From an uncultured Pelagibacteraceae bacterium (GTDB lineage: Bacteria > Pseudomonadota > Alphaproteobacteria > Pelagibacterales > Pelagibacteraceae), in the NCBI GenBank assembly GCA_902598315.1, contig CACKBP010000003.1:1-64000 (forward strand): DNA of 64,000 nt, in the 5' to 3' direction. Shown in pieces: positions 1 through 8,919 of this stretch. Within the stretch, counting starts at the first letter, position 1. Every line of letters begins with the position of its first letter. A program made the translations under genes and the position numbers. Under the pieces are notes generated by a model. The model worked only from the letters and a program-made list of their open reading frames with translations. It made no database searches and was not told the DNA's origin.

Positions 1-1
1 T

Positions 2-196
2 CATAAAAAGGTTAAGCTGAATACTAACCGAGGAAAAAAAATAATAAGAAAATTATTTTATACTATTAAAAAGAATCCAAATAGATATATAAATGTTAGT
101 AAGTATGATAAATCAAATATTGATAGATCTATTAGTGATTTTATAGCTGGTATGACGGATAGATATGCAATAAATCTGTACAATAAAATAAAATGA
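2..196 (+). CDS. dgt: dGTPase-like HD phosphohydrolase, C-terminal end (partial)
   Basis: The frame is open from the window edge to a TGA at 194-196 and gives about 64 residues ending in FIAGMTDRYAINLY. A D-[FY]-IAGMTDRYA motif near the C-terminus is typical of the deoxyguanosinetriphosphate triphosphohydrolase family, HD-domain enzymes that hydrolyse dNTPs. The catalytic HD residues lie outside the window. The stop overlaps the argS start (ATGA). A dgt-argS order is common in alphaproteobacteria and supports the call. Identification rests on this short tail and on context. Confidence 0.75.
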   Translation, partial: HKKVKLNTNRGKKIIRKLFYTIKKNPNRYINVSKYDKSNIDRSISDFIAGMTDRYAINLYNKIK

Positions 197-1917
197 ATAT
201 ATTCGAAAATTATTTATCAAAAATTAGCAAAATCATTATAGATAATAAAGATCATTTAAAGTTAAAAAATGTCGAAAAACTAAATATTGTTAACCTAGAA
301 GTCCCCCCGTCTCATATTAATTTTGATTTATCTACTAATATTTCCCTAGTTTTATCAAAAGCTAATAAAATTGAACCTAAAACTTTAGCAAATAATATTA
401 AAAATTTATTATTAAAAAAAATTCATCATTTTGAAAAAATTGATATTGCTGGCCCAGGATTTTTAAATATTAAATTTTCAAAAGAGGGGTTGGCGATAAA
501 TATTAATGATATTTTTAGAAACAAAAGATCTTACGGATCAAAAAAATCAAAAGGAAAATTTAACATAGAGTTTGTCTCTGCTAACCCCACAGGTCCAATG
601 CATGTCGGTCATTGTAGAGGAGCAATTTTCGGAGATGTTTTATCTAATTTATTGTTATTCAATGGAAATAAAGTGATTAAAGAATATTATATTAATGATT
701 ATGGCAATCAGATTAAGAACTTTGTAGAATCTGTTTACTTAAGAATACGAGAAATCAAATTTAAAGAAAAATTTGTTGCTAAAGAAAATTTGTATCCTGG
801 TAATTATATTAAAGAAATTGCTTTAAAAATTGTTAAAAATAAAAAAAAAATCAAATTTGAAAAATTAGATGAATGTTTTGAAGAATTAAAAAAACTTTCT
901 TTAATAGGATCAATGAATTTAATTAAGGAAGATTTAAGAAAACTTGGAATTAAACATGATTATTTTTTTTCAGAAACTGATCTCGTAAAAAAAAATTTAG
1001 TGACTAAAACTATTAAAAAACTACAAAGTAAAAATTATGTTGAGGAGGGCTTTCTTGAACCTCCAAAGGGCGAGCCCTCAAAAAACTGGAAAAAAGTTAA
1101 ACGGCTTATATTTAAGTCAACTAAATTTGGAGATGATGCAGATAGGGCATTACAGAAAAATGATGGGTCATGGACTTATTTCGCAAACGATGTTGCATAC
1201 CATTCAAACAAAATTAATAGAAATTTTGAAAACTTAATTAATATACTTGGTGCAGATCATACTGGTTATATAAAAAGAATTTCTGCTGCAGTAAAAGCAT
1301 TATCGGAAAATAAAGTTAATTTTAATTGTAAAGTTTGTCAACTAGTAAAACTTTATAAGAATGGAAAACCCTTTAAGATGTCAAAAAGGGAAGGAGAATT
1401 TATTTCAGTTCAAGATTTACTTAACGAGGTTGATAAGGATTCAGTAAGGTTTATGATGCTTAATAGAAGTAATGACGTTGAATTAGACTTTGACTTTGAA
1501 AAGATAAAAGAAAAAACAAAAGATAACCCAGTATATTATGTTCAATATGCCTACGCTAGAATTAATTCAATTACTAGATCTCTTAAAAAAAATTTAAATG
1601 ATAAAATATCAGTAAACCCCATTTTATTCTCACCAAACGAGTATGAGCAAAAAATTATTAGAAAAATCTTTGAATGGCCAAAAATAATCGAAGTAGCAGC
1701 CAATAAACTTGAACCTCACAAAATTCCTTTTTATTTATATGAACTTTCAATATTATTTCACGCATATTGGAGTAAAGGAAATGAGGACATTAAATTTAAA
1801 TTTATTGAAAATGGTAAGATTAAAAGACCCGAGTCCTTAATATTTATTTATCTAGTTGCAATTGTTATAAAAAATGGGATGAATATTCTTGGAGTCTCTC
1901 TACCTAATAAAATGTAA
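193..1917 (+). CDS. argS: Arginyl-tRNA synthetase
   Basis: Class I aminoacyl-tRNA synthetase that charges tRNA-Arg. The N-terminal Arg-tRNA-synthetase additional domain (about residues 1-100) precedes the catalytic core. The HIGH-type signature appears as HVGH around residues 136-139, within PTGPMHVGHCRGA. The KMSKS-type loop is KMSKR around residue 395. The C-terminal DALR anticodon-binding domain starts near residue 450, at the family's usual YVQYAYARI. At 574 aa the length is normal. The ATG at 193 overlaps the upstream stop by 2 nt, and the stop shares its last base with the next start, so it is translationally coupled on both sides. Confidence 0.97.
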   Translation: MNIFENYLSKISKIIIDNKDHLKLKNVEKLNIVNLEVPPSHINFDLSTNISLVLSKANKIEPKTLANNIKNLLLKKIHHFEKIDIAGPGFLNIKFSKEGLAININDIFRNKRSYGSKKSKGKFNIEFVSANPTGPMHVGHCRGAIFGDVLSNLLLFNGNKVIKEYYINDYGNQIKNFVESVYLRIREIKFKEKFVAKENLYPGNYIKEIALKIVKNKKKIKFEKLDECFEELKKLSLIGSMNLIKEDLRKLGIKHDYFFSETDLVKKNLVTKTIKKLQSKNYVEEGFLEPPKGEPSKNWKKVKRLIFKSTKFGDDADRALQKNDGSWTYFANDVAYHSNKINRNFENLINILGADHTGYIKRISAAVKALSENKVNFNCKVCQLVKLYKNGKPFKMSKREGEFISVQDLLNEVDKDSVRFMMLNRSNDVELDFDFEKIKEKTKDNPVYYVQYAYARINSITRSLKKNLNDKISVNPILFSPNEYEQKIIRKIFEWPKIIEVAANKLEPHKIPFYLYELSILFHAYWSKGNEDIKFKFIENGKIKRPESLIFIYLVAIVIKNGMNILGVSLPNKM

Positions 1918-2180
1918 TGTATAAAGTCGTAAATATTTTGATGTTATTGTTAATAATGATTTTTATTTTTATTGTGTTTAATCATTACTCATCTAATAAA
2001 AATATAAACATTAAAAAATACAATCGCTTAAATATTGATGAGATTCTTAAAAAAAAAATAATCGATTTACCAACCCTTTCTACAGATACTGATAATGTAA
2101 TAGAGTTCAATAATTCTATTAATAACGGGATAAATGGTGAAAAAAAAAGAAGTTTTTGGGATTTAATAAAAAGTAAATGA
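1917..2180 (+). CDS. Small single-pass membrane protein between argS and nagZ (possible SPOR-protein remnant)
   Basis: 87 aa. One hydrophobic helix (about residues 4-23) is followed by a charged, Asn/Lys-rich tail ending in KKRSFWDLIKSK. No domain is recognised. It is packed between argS and nagZ, overlapping argS by 1 nt and nagZ by 4 nt. In many alphaproteobacteria this slot holds a SPOR-domain protein with an N-terminal membrane anchor. Here only the anchor and a short linker remain, so it could be a shortened descendant that lost the peptidoglycan-binding domain. That is inference from position and topology. Confidence 0.7.
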   Translation: MYKVVNILMLLLIMIFIFIVFNHYSSNKNINIKKYNRLNIDEILKKKIIDLPTLSTDTDNVIEFNNSINNGINGEKKRSFWDLIKSK

Positions 2181-3121
2181 AACGCAAGGCCTTAATCATA
2201 AGTATTAAAGGTACAAGGCTCACAAAAATGGAGAGACTACTTATATCTAAAGAAGCACCTTGGGGTGTTATTCTTTTTAAAAGAAATTTAAAATCATTTA
2301 AACAAACTAAAGAATTAATAAATAAAATTAAATTATTAGCAAATAATAAAAAGTTCCCAATTTTGATAGATGAAGAGGGTTTAAAAGTCTCAAGATTAAA
2401 AAATATAATAGACCATAATATCTCTGCAAATTTTTTCGGTAGTTTATTTAATTCAAATAAAATCTTCTCTATAAGACTGCTTAAACACTATATAAACTCT
2501 TTAAGTAAGATCTTAAAAGGTCTTGGTATAAATATAAACACTATTCCTGTTCTTGATGTGTTAAGGAATAATACTAATAAAATTATAGGAAATCGTAGCT
2601 TCTCAAAAAATAAAAATATAGTGAAAGAATTAGGAAAACTCACTATTAAATATCTACATTCAAATAAAATTGCTGGTGTCATCAAACACATACCAGGTCA
2701 TGGTGCCACTAGTTTAGATAGTCATAAAAAAAAACCAATAATTAAGTCAAGTTTTAAAATTTTAAATTCAATAGATTTTTATCCATTTAAATTATCAAGG
2801 GCTAAACTAGCTATGACTGCTCATGTTCTTTATCTCAATATAGATAAAAAAAATGTTGCAACTTTTTCAAAAAAAATTATTCAAAAAATAATTAGAAAAA
2901 AGTTAAAATTTAAAGGTATTTTGATATCAGATGATATTTCTATGAAAGCATTGAAATATGATATAGTAACTAATGCAAAAAAATCTATTGAAGCAGGTTG
3001 TAATCTTGTACTGTATTGTTCAGGTAAAACCAAAGAAAATTTTAAACTAATTAAATCACTACCTTATATTGATGATTTTACTAGAAAAAAAACATCAGAA
3101 TTTTATAAATTTTTAAGGTAA
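2177..3121 (+). CDS. nagZ: Beta-N-acetylhexosaminidase, GH3 family
   Basis: Cytosolic glycoside hydrolase family 3 enzyme of peptidoglycan recycling that removes N-acetylglucosamine from GlcNAc-anhydroMur(-peptide). It carries the signature KHIPGHG (about residues 169-175) followed by DSHKKKP, the mobile loop with the catalytic His. The SDDISM near residue 250 holds the nucleophilic Asp. No signal peptide is present. The 314-aa length is slightly short but typical of NagZ. The ATG overlaps the preceding ORF by 4 nt. Position before scpA/scpB matches the alphaproteobacterial order. Confidence 0.93.
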   Translation: MKRKALIISIKGTRLTKMERLLISKEAPWGVILFKRNLKSFKQTKELINKIKLLANNKKFPILIDEEGLKVSRLKNIIDHNISANFFGSLFNSNKIFSIRLLKHYINSLSKILKGLGININTIPVLDVLRNNTNKIIGNRSFSKNKNIVKELGKLTIKYLHSNKIAGVIKHIPGHGATSLDSHKKKPIIKSSFKILNSIDFYPFKLSRAKLAMTAHVLYLNIDKKNVATFSKKIIQKIIRKKLKFKGILISDDISMKALKYDIVTNAKKSIEAGCNLVLYCSGKTKENFKLIKSLPYIDDFTRKKTSEFYKFLR

Positions 3122-3129
3122 AATTGAAT

Positions 3130-3864
3130 ATGGAATCAAAAAATACTAATCAAATTTCTATTAATATACCGAATTACAATGGTCCTTTAGAAGTTCTTCT
3201 TGATTTAGCAAAAACTCAAAAAGTCGATTTAGCGGAAATTTCAATTACTAAATTAGCTGATCAATTTTTAGATTTTATTAAAAATAATCAAAATTTAAAT
3301 TTAGAAACAGCATCAGAATACTTACTAATGGCGACATGGCTTGCATATTTAAAATCAAAACTATTATTACCTGAAGATGATCAGGATGATTTTAAAGCAT
3401 TAGAGGTTGCTGAAAAATTAAAACTTCAGTTAAAAAAATTGGAATTAATTCGTATATTATCCGATCAAATGCTTAAAAAAAAAAGATTAGGAGTACATAT
3501 TTTTACTAGGGGCATTAAAGGTGGAATTAGATCAATCAATACACCAATATATGATGTTTCCCTATATGAATTATTAAAAACTTATTCGAACATTCAAATG
3601 CAGAAAACCTTTCAAAACATTAGCATTCCAAAGTTGCCAGTTTTCACAGCAGAAGAAGGCATAAAACAAATAAGAAACAATGTAAAAAATTTAGTTGATT
3701 GGAAAAATTTGTTTGAATTAATTCCTGAATTTTATTCTAATAATAAAATGAAGAAAACAGGTGTAGCGGGTATTTTCGCAGCCTGCCTTGAGCTATCGAA
3801 AGAGGGTATCGTTTCGATCTCCCAAAAGAAATTATTTGATAAATTAATGATAAAAAAATTATAA
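3130..3864 (+). CDS. scpA: Segregation and condensation protein A (kleisin)
   Basis: ScpA kleisin that with ScpB and SMC forms the condensin complex for chromosome compaction and segregation. The N-terminal YNGPLEVLLDLAKTQKVDL is the characteristic ScpA opening (F/Y-x-GPL-x-LL). The helical middle contains ATWLAYLKSKLLLP, also typical. The C-terminal winged helix ends near GIVSISQKKLFDKL. The ORF track begins at TTG 3124, two codons upstream. I prefer the ATG at 3130, but an AAGG at 3115-3118 would suit either start. It lies directly before scpB, with a 1-nt gap. Confidence 0.94.
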   Translation: MESKNTNQISINIPNYNGPLEVLLDLAKTQKVDLAEISITKLADQFLDFIKNNQNLNLETASEYLLMATWLAYLKSKLLLPEDDQDDFKALEVAEKLKLQLKKLELIRILSDQMLKKKRLGVHIFTRGIKGGIRSINTPIYDVSLYELLKTYSNIQMQKTFQNISIPKLPVFTAEEGIKQIRNNVKNLVDWKNLFELIPEFYSNNKMKKTGVAGIFAACLELSKEGIVSISQKKLFDKLMIKKL

Positions 3865-3865
3865 T

Positions 3866-4552
3866 ATGAAAAATAAAAAAAAAAATAACATAATAGATTT
3901 TCCCACTTCACCAACTAAGCTTGAGAGACAAGTTGAAGCTATTTTATTTGCAGCTTCTGAACCACTAGATATCGAAACTATTGAAAAAAGAGTTCAAACA
4001 ACAACAAACATAAAAAAGATATTAGAAACTCTCCAAGCAATATACAAGAAAAGAGGAATTAACTTAGTGTGTATAAAAAATAAGTGGTCATTCAGAACAG
4101 CCGATGATTTATCAAAACTAATGGCTTTACAAAAATCTACTCAAAAAAAATTATCAAAAGCAACGATTGAAACTTTATCTATCATTGTTTATCATCAACC
4201 AGTTACCAGATCAGAGATTGAGGAAATTAGAGGTGTTTCCTTCGCCTCAAACACTCTTGAAATTTTACTAGAACTAGATTGGGTCAGGCCTGCAGGACGT
4301 AAAGATGTGCCTGGTAAACCAATTCAGTATGCCACGACTGAAAATTTTTTAAATCATTTCAATATTCAAAAATTGTCTGATTTACCGACCATTGATGAAT
4401 TGGGTTCAGCTGGTTTAATAGATACATCGAGTATTGATAAATCAATTTTTGGAACTGGTAAATTTTTTAAAGAACAGACTATATCTGAAAAACAGAATAT
4501 TTATGAAGATATTGACGAGGCAATCAAAAAAGCTCCTGAAGAGGAAAAATAA
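3866..4552 (+). CDS. scpB: Segregation and condensation protein B
   Basis: ScpB, the winged-helix dimer that binds ScpA in the SMC-ScpAB complex. The diagnostic segments LERQVEAILFAASEPLDI (near residue 17) and LSIIVYHQPVTRSEIEEIRGV (about residues 105-125) are both present. PGKPIQYATTENFLNHF follows, as in the family. The acidic C-terminal tail (EDIDEAIKKAPEEEK) is a common ScpB feature. At 228 aa the length is normal. It is the last gene before tatA and follows scpA by 1 nt. Confidence 0.94.
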   Translation: MKNKKKNNIIDFPTSPTKLERQVEAILFAASEPLDIETIEKRVQTTTNIKKILETLQAIYKKRGINLVCIKNKWSFRTADDLSKLMALQKSTQKKLSKATIETLSIIVYHQPVTRSEIEEIRGVSFASNTLEILLELDWVRPAGRKDVPGKPIQYATTENFLNHFNIQKLSDLPTIDELGSAGLIDTSSIDKSIFGTGKFFKEQTISEKQNIYEDIDEAIKKAPEEEK

Positions 4553-4593
4553 ACATATTTATTTAACTATTTTTATTGTATATAATTACCTCT

Positions 4594-4791
4594 ATGGGAA
4601 TTAGTTTCTGGCAAATAGCAATAGTTGTTGTTCTTGTTGTTTTACTCTTTGGAAGAGGGAAAATATCAAGCTTGATGGGAGACGTGGCTAAAGGCATTAA
4701 AAGTTTTAAAAAAGGTATGTCTGATGATTCTTCAATAAATAATCAAGATGACAACTCCAAATCAGACGATTCTGATTCTGAAAACAAATAA
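4594..4791 (+). CDS. tatA: Sec-independent translocase subunit TatA
   Basis: TatA forms the pore-like oligomer of the twin-arginine translocase in the inner membrane. The protein starts [24 protein letters not shown]: one N-terminal helix, the FGRGK hinge, an amphipathic helix ([15 protein letters not shown]), then a Ser/Asp-rich acidic tail. The track's TTG at 4576 adds six residues (MYIITS). ATG 4594 gives the canonical MG-x-S N-terminus and is preferred, which makes the protein 65 aa. It is followed by tatB after 5 nt. Confidence 0.95.
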   Translation: MGISFWQIAIVVVLVVLLFGRGKISSLMGDVAKGIKSFKKGMSDDSSINNQDDNSKSDDSDSENK

Positions 4792-4796
4792 TCAAA

Positions 4797-5033
4797 ATGC
4801 CGCAAATTGGATGGTTAGAGATTTTATTTGTAGTAATTGTTGCAATATTAGTTTTAGGACCTAAAGAATTTCCAATAGCATTAAAAAAAATTGGTTATTA
4901 CGTAGGAAAAATTAAAAATACATTAATTAATTTTCAGAAAGATTTTTCATCAGCCACAAAAGATATCGATTTAGAGGAAGAAATTTTACCTAAAGATCAA
5001 AAAATTAAAGAAGGTAAAGACAAAAATGGCTGA
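4797..5033 (+). CDS. tatB: Sec-independent translocase subunit TatB
   Basis: TatB is the twin-arginine signal receptor partner of TatC. The N-terminus MPQIGWLEILFVVIVAILVLGPKEFP is diagnostic: it has the conserved Glu in the membrane helix and the LGPKE-P hinge. An amphipathic helix (ALKKIGYYVGKIKNTL) and a short charged tail follow. At 78 aa it is on the short side for TatB, consistent with genome reduction. It overlaps tatC by 8 nt. Confidence 0.94.
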   Translation: MPQIGWLEILFVVIVAILVLGPKEFPIALKKIGYYVGKIKNTLINFQKDFSSATKDIDLEEEILPKDQKIKEGKDKNG

Positions 5034-5793
5034 TAGTAATTCTTTTACAAGCCACTTTGTAGAATTAAGAAAAAGGCTTTTAAATTCTGTAATATTTATT
5101 TTTTTTGCGTTTATAATCTCATATCTTTGTGCAGAACATATCTACAATTTTTTAGTTGAACCATATGCCAATGCAGTAAAAAATGATGAAGTTTCAAGGC
5201 GTCTTATCTTTACAGCTTTACACGAAACATTCATCACTTATTTAAAGGTTGCCTTTTTTACTGCAATATTTTTAGGAAGTCCTGTTTTGTTAATACAAAT
5301 TTATAAATTTATTGCACCCGGGCTTTATAGAAATGAAAAAAAAGCAATTCTACCTTATTTGATATTTACACCTGTATTATTTTTATTCGGAGCATTGCTT
5401 GTCTACTATTTAGTTATGCCTCTTGCAATAAAGTTTTTTCTATCATTTGAAACTTTAGGCTCTAACACTAGTCTACCAATACAACTAGAGGCAAAAGTTA
5501 ATGAATATTTGTCTTTAATCATGCGATTGATATTTGCCTTTGGTATAAGTTTTCAATTACCTATATTGCTTAATTTATTAGCAAGAATCGGTGTAGTAAA
5601 TTCAAATTACCTTAAAACAAGAAGAAGGTATGTAATTGTAATTATTTTTGCTATAGCAGCAATTTTAACTCCACCAGACCCTATTACGCAAGTTGGACTA
5701 GCAATACCTTTGTTATTACTTTATGAACTGTCTATATTTACAGTTAGATTTATTGAAAAAAAAAAAGATAAAGAAAATTTGAAAGATGCATAA
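5026..5793 (+). CDS. tatC: Sec-independent translocase subunit TatC
   Basis: TatC is the polytopic core of the Tat receptor. It opens with SFTSHFVELRKRLLNSVIF, containing the conserved HLxELRxR motif, and has six predicted membrane helices. The conserved periplasmic stretch LLIQIYKFIAPGLYRNEK and the later FGISFQLPILL and LTPPDPITQ motifs are all present. At 255 aa the length is normal. A likely Tat substrate, the M48 protease with an NRRKFLGL signal, is encoded at 18.2-19.0 kb. tatC overlaps tatB and serS (8 nt each), indicating one operon. Confidence 0.96.
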   Translation: MADSNSFTSHFVELRKRLLNSVIFIFFAFIISYLCAEHIYNFLVEPYANAVKNDEVSRRLIFTALHETFITYLKVAFFTAIFLGSPVLLIQIYKFIAPGLYRNEKKAILPYLIFTPVLFLFGALLVYYLVMPLAIKFFLSFETLGSNTSLPIQLEAKVNEYLSLIMRLIFAFGISFQLPILLNLLARIGVVNSNYLKTRRRYVIVIIFAIAAILTPPDPITQVGLAIPLLLLYELSIFTVRFIEKKKDKENLKDA

Positions 5794-7033
5794 TTTAAAG
5801 GATTTAAGAAAAAATATTGAGAATTTTAAAAAAAAACTGCTAGATAGAAATTTTGATTTTAAAATCAATGATTTTGAAACTCTAGATACAAAAAATCGAT
5901 TATTGATAAGTGAAAAGGAAAAATTAGAACAAGAAAAAAAACTACTATCAAAATCAAAAGATCAATCTAATTTTAAAAAATCAAAAGATATATCTGAAAA
6001 AATATCTAAAATATCAAATGATCAGCTTATTGCACAGAATCGATTAAACGAATTATTACATGTTTTACCCAATTTAGCTTTAGATGACGTTCCAATAGGA
6101 AAAGATGAAAAAGCAAATAAACTAATAAAAAAATTTGGTAATATTAAAAAATTTCCGTTTAAACCCAAGTCACACGTTGAAATCGGTTCAAAAGAAAATA
6201 ATATTGACTTTGAAACCTCAATAAAATTATCTGGATCAAGATTTGTTGTACTTAAAGATAAGTTAGCTTTATTAGAAAGAGCTCTTATTAATTTTATGTT
6301 AGACGTACATACAAATGAGTTTAATTATGTTGAAATTTCTCCGCCGCTAATCGTCAATGAAAATGTCATGTTTGGGACTGGACAATTACCGAAATTTGAA
6401 GAGGATCAATTTGAGATAAAATTTGGCAATTCTGATCAAAGGAAATTTTTAATTCCAACTGCTGAGGTCGTGTTGACTAATTTAGTAAGAGATTCTTTAT
6501 TAAATGAAGATCAATTGCCCATGAGATTCGTAGCGTCTACACCTTGTTTCCGTAAGGAAGCCGGTAGTTACGGTAAAGATACAAAGGGCATGATTAGACA
6601 ACATCAATTTTATAAAGTTGAATTGGTCAGTATTGTAGAACCAAAAAACTGTAATTCAGAACTTGAGAGAATGCTTAATTGCGCTCAAAAAATATTAGAA
6701 AAATTAGAGCTACCTTATCAAATTATATTATTATCATCTGGAGATATGGGTTTTAGTGCTGAGAAAACTTATGATATTGAGACATGGATACCTTCTGAAA
6801 ATAAATATAGGGAAATTTCAAGCTGCTCATCTTGTGGCTCTTTTCAAGCAAGGAGAATGGGTGCAAAATACAAAACTAGTACAGGCAAGCAGTTTGTAGG
6901 CACACTGAATGGCTCAGGTTTAGCTGTTGGAAGACTTATGATAGCTTTGCTAGAAAATAATCAAAATGAAGATGGTTCAGTTACTATTCCAAATGTTTTA
7001 AAAAAATATATGAATAATTTGGATAAAATTTGA
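5786..7033 (+). CDS. serS: Seryl-tRNA synthetase
   Basis: Class II synthetase that charges tRNA-Ser and, in many bacteria, tRNA-Sec. The N-terminal long coiled-coil arm (about residues 25-100) precedes the catalytic domain. Motif 2 is visible as CFRKEAGSYGKDTKGMIRQHQF near residue 255 and motif 3 as LNGSGLAVGRLMIALLEN near 385. At 415 aa the length is normal. The start overlaps tatC by 8 nt. Downstream, after only about 45 bp, comes yajC; surE and pcm, often found after serS in alphaproteobacteria, are not here. Confidence 0.97.
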   Translation: MHNLKDLRKNIENFKKKLLDRNFDFKINDFETLDTKNRLLISEKEKLEQEKKLLSKSKDQSNFKKSKDISEKISKISNDQLIAQNRLNELLHVLPNLALDDVPIGKDEKANKLIKKFGNIKKFPFKPKSHVEIGSKENNIDFETSIKLSGSRFVVLKDKLALLERALINFMLDVHTNEFNYVEISPPLIVNENVMFGTGQLPKFEEDQFEIKFGNSDQRKFLIPTAEVVLTNLVRDSLLNEDQLPMRFVASTPCFRKEAGSYGKDTKGMIRQHQFYKVELVSIVEPKNCNSELERMLNCAQKILEKLELPYQIILLSSGDMGFSAEKTYDIETWIPSENKYREISSCSSCGSFQARRMGAKYKTSTGKQFVGTLNGSGLAVGRLMIALLENNQNEDGSVTIPNVLKKYMNNLDKI

Positions 7034-7080
7034 TAAAATTTAACTTGTTAATCTAATTCATTTATTATAATTGTCTGTTG

Positions 7081-7365
7081 ATGAGTGGCCAAGGAATAGC
7101 ACAATTTATACCATTAATTTTAATTTTTGTAATTTTTTACTTTTTTCTAATTAGACCACAGCAAAAAAGGGTGAAAGATCATAAGGCAATGGTGGAGTCT
7201 CTAAAAAGAGGAGACGAGGTGATTACATCAGGAGGAATCATAGGTGTTGTCGACCGAGTAATGGAAGACGATCGTATAGAAGTCATAATTGGAGAAGAAA
7301 CGAAAGTTCAAATTATTAGATCTACGATTACAAGTTTATTAAAAAAAGAAGAAGTAAAAAAATAA
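7081..7365 (+). CDS. yajC: Sec translocase accessory subunit YajC
   Basis: YajC associates with SecDF in the holotranslocon. A single N-terminal helix (PLILIFVIFYFFLIRPQQKR) carries the diagnostic FLIRPQQKR motif. A small cytoplasmic beta domain follows, with SLKRGDEVITSGGIIGVV, the other family signature. The track starts at TTG 7078, but the adjacent ATG at 7081 is the likely start (94 aa). It leads the yajC-secD-secF operon. Confidence 0.95.
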   Translation: MSGQGIAQFIPLILIFVIFYFFLIRPQQKRVKDHKAMVESLKRGDEVITSGGIIGVVDRVMEDDRIEVIIGEETKVQIIRSTITSLLKKEEVKK

Positions 7366-7374
7366 TTCTTTTTT

Positions 7375-8919
7375 GTGTTAAATTTTTCTAAAATAAATAT
7401 TTTACTTATTTATTTAATATTTTTTTTGGTATCAATATTTTCTTTATTAAATCTTCAAAATAAAAATAATATTTTTTTAGATAAGAAAGTTAATCTTGGT
7501 CTTGATTTACAGGGTGGCTCTTATCTTTTGTTAGAAATAAATGCTGATACTTTAGTAAAAGAAAAAATACAATCAAAAGTAATACCAATTAAAAAGTTAT
7601 TGAAAGAAAATAATTTAGATTATGCTGATTTCAAAATTGAAAATAAGAATATTTTGTTAAAAGTTAATGATTTAGATAAATTTGAATTACTTTTTTTTTC
7701 AAAAAAAGATAACTTGGTAAATCCATTTATTGATAATTATAGATCACATGAATTAGATTTTAAAAATTTAGGTAATAACAAAATTAAGATTTCATTTTCT
7801 AAATTTGGACTATTAACAATTAATAATGCTGCTTTAAAACAATCCATTGAAATTGTTAGACGTAGAATTGACGATACAGGTACTAAAGAACCGACAATTC
7901 TTCAAAGAGGAGAAAAAAGGATTTTAGTAGAATTACCTGGTCTTAAAGATCCAGAAAGAATTAAAAACTTACTAGGTAAAACCGCTCAACTAAATTTTCG
8001 ATTAGTAAGTGATAAATCAGAATTTGGTATTGACGAACTCTTATCAGAAACTGGAGAAAAATTAAAGGTAAGCAAGAGAATTGTTATGAGTGGTGAAAAT
8101 TTAATTGATGCACAGCCAAGTATTCAGAATCAACAAAATGAGCCGACAGTTTCATTCACTTTAGATAGACTAGGTGCACAAAAATTTGGTAGAGCTACAA
8201 CAGATAATGTTGGCAGAAGATTAGCAATTGTTCTTGATGGTAAAATAATTAGTGCTCCAAATATTAACGAGCCAATTACTTCTGGAAACGGAATGATATC
8301 AGGTAATTTTACTTTTCAAGAAGCTACAGATTTAGCACTTTTACTAAGGTCAGGAGCATTACCTACGCCTCTAAATGTTGTTGAAGAAAGGACTGTTGGC
8401 CCTGATTTAGGAGAAGATTCTATAAAATCAGGAGTTATCTCGTTAATTGTAGGATTTGTTCTTGTAATAGTGTTTATGTTTTATAAATACAAAATATTTG
8501 GATTAATAGCTAATACAGCTTTGATTGCAAATTTACTAATGCTAGTTGGTGTATTAACAATTTTAGAGGCCACCTTAACATTACCTGGTATCGCAGGAAT
8601 CATTTTAACTGTTGGAATGGCAGTTGATGCAAATGTGTTGATATTCGAAAGAATAAAAGAAGAGTTAAAAACAGAAAAAACAGCTATCCATGCTTTTGAT
8701 GCAGGATACTCTAAAGCCAAAATAACAGTTCTCGATGCAAATATTACAACATTAATAGCTGCAGTAATATTGTTTGCTTTTGGTTCTGGACCAGTAAAAG
8801 GCTTTGCTATTACTTTAGGAATAGGAATAATTACCACGCTCTTCACGGCTTATTTTTTAGCAAGACATTTAACTTCAATAATAGTTTTAAGAAATAATAA
8901 CAAAGAAATAAAAATATAA
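7375..8919 (+). CDS. secD: Protein translocase subunit SecD
   Basis: RND-superfamily subunit that uses the proton gradient to pull preproteins across the inner membrane. One N-terminal helix is followed by NLGLDLQGGSYLLLEI, the SecD signature. The periplasmic P1 domain contains the conserved RRRIDDTGTKEPTIL. Five C-terminal helices follow, with GMAVDANVLIFERIKEEL in the pore region. The start is GTG at 7375, since no closer ATG exists. At 514 aa it is of normal alphaproteobacterial size, and the stop abuts secF (1-nt overlap). Confidence 0.96.
   Translation: MLNFSKINILLIYLIFFLVSIFSLLNLQNKNNIFLDKKVNLGLDLQGGSYLLLEINADTLVKEKIQSKVIPIKKLLKENNLDYADFKIENKNILLKVNDLDKFELLFFSKKDNLVNPFIDNYRSHELDFKNLGNNKIKISFSKFGLLTINNAALKQSIEIVRRRIDDTGTKEPTILQRGEKRILVELPGLKDPERIKNLLGKTAQLNFRLVSDKSEFGIDELLSETGEKLKVSKRIVMSGENLIDAQPSIQNQQNEPTVSFTLDRLGAQKFGRATTDNVGRRLAIVLDGKIISAPNINEPITSGNGMISGNFTFQEATDLALLLRSGALPTPLNVVEERTVGPDLGEDSIKSGVISLIVGFVLVIVFMFYKYKIFGLIANTALIANLLMLVGVLTILEATLTLPGIAGIILTVGMAVDANVLIFERIKEELKTEKTAIHAFDAGYSKAKITVLDANITTLIAAVILFAFGSGPVKGFAITLGIGIITTLFTAYFLARHLTSIIVLRNNNKEIKI

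Noticed and set aside
8481-8846. 121-aa minus-strand ORF opposite secD
   Set aside because: It lies wholly inside a highly conserved membrane region of secD and has no family features; a shadow ORF.
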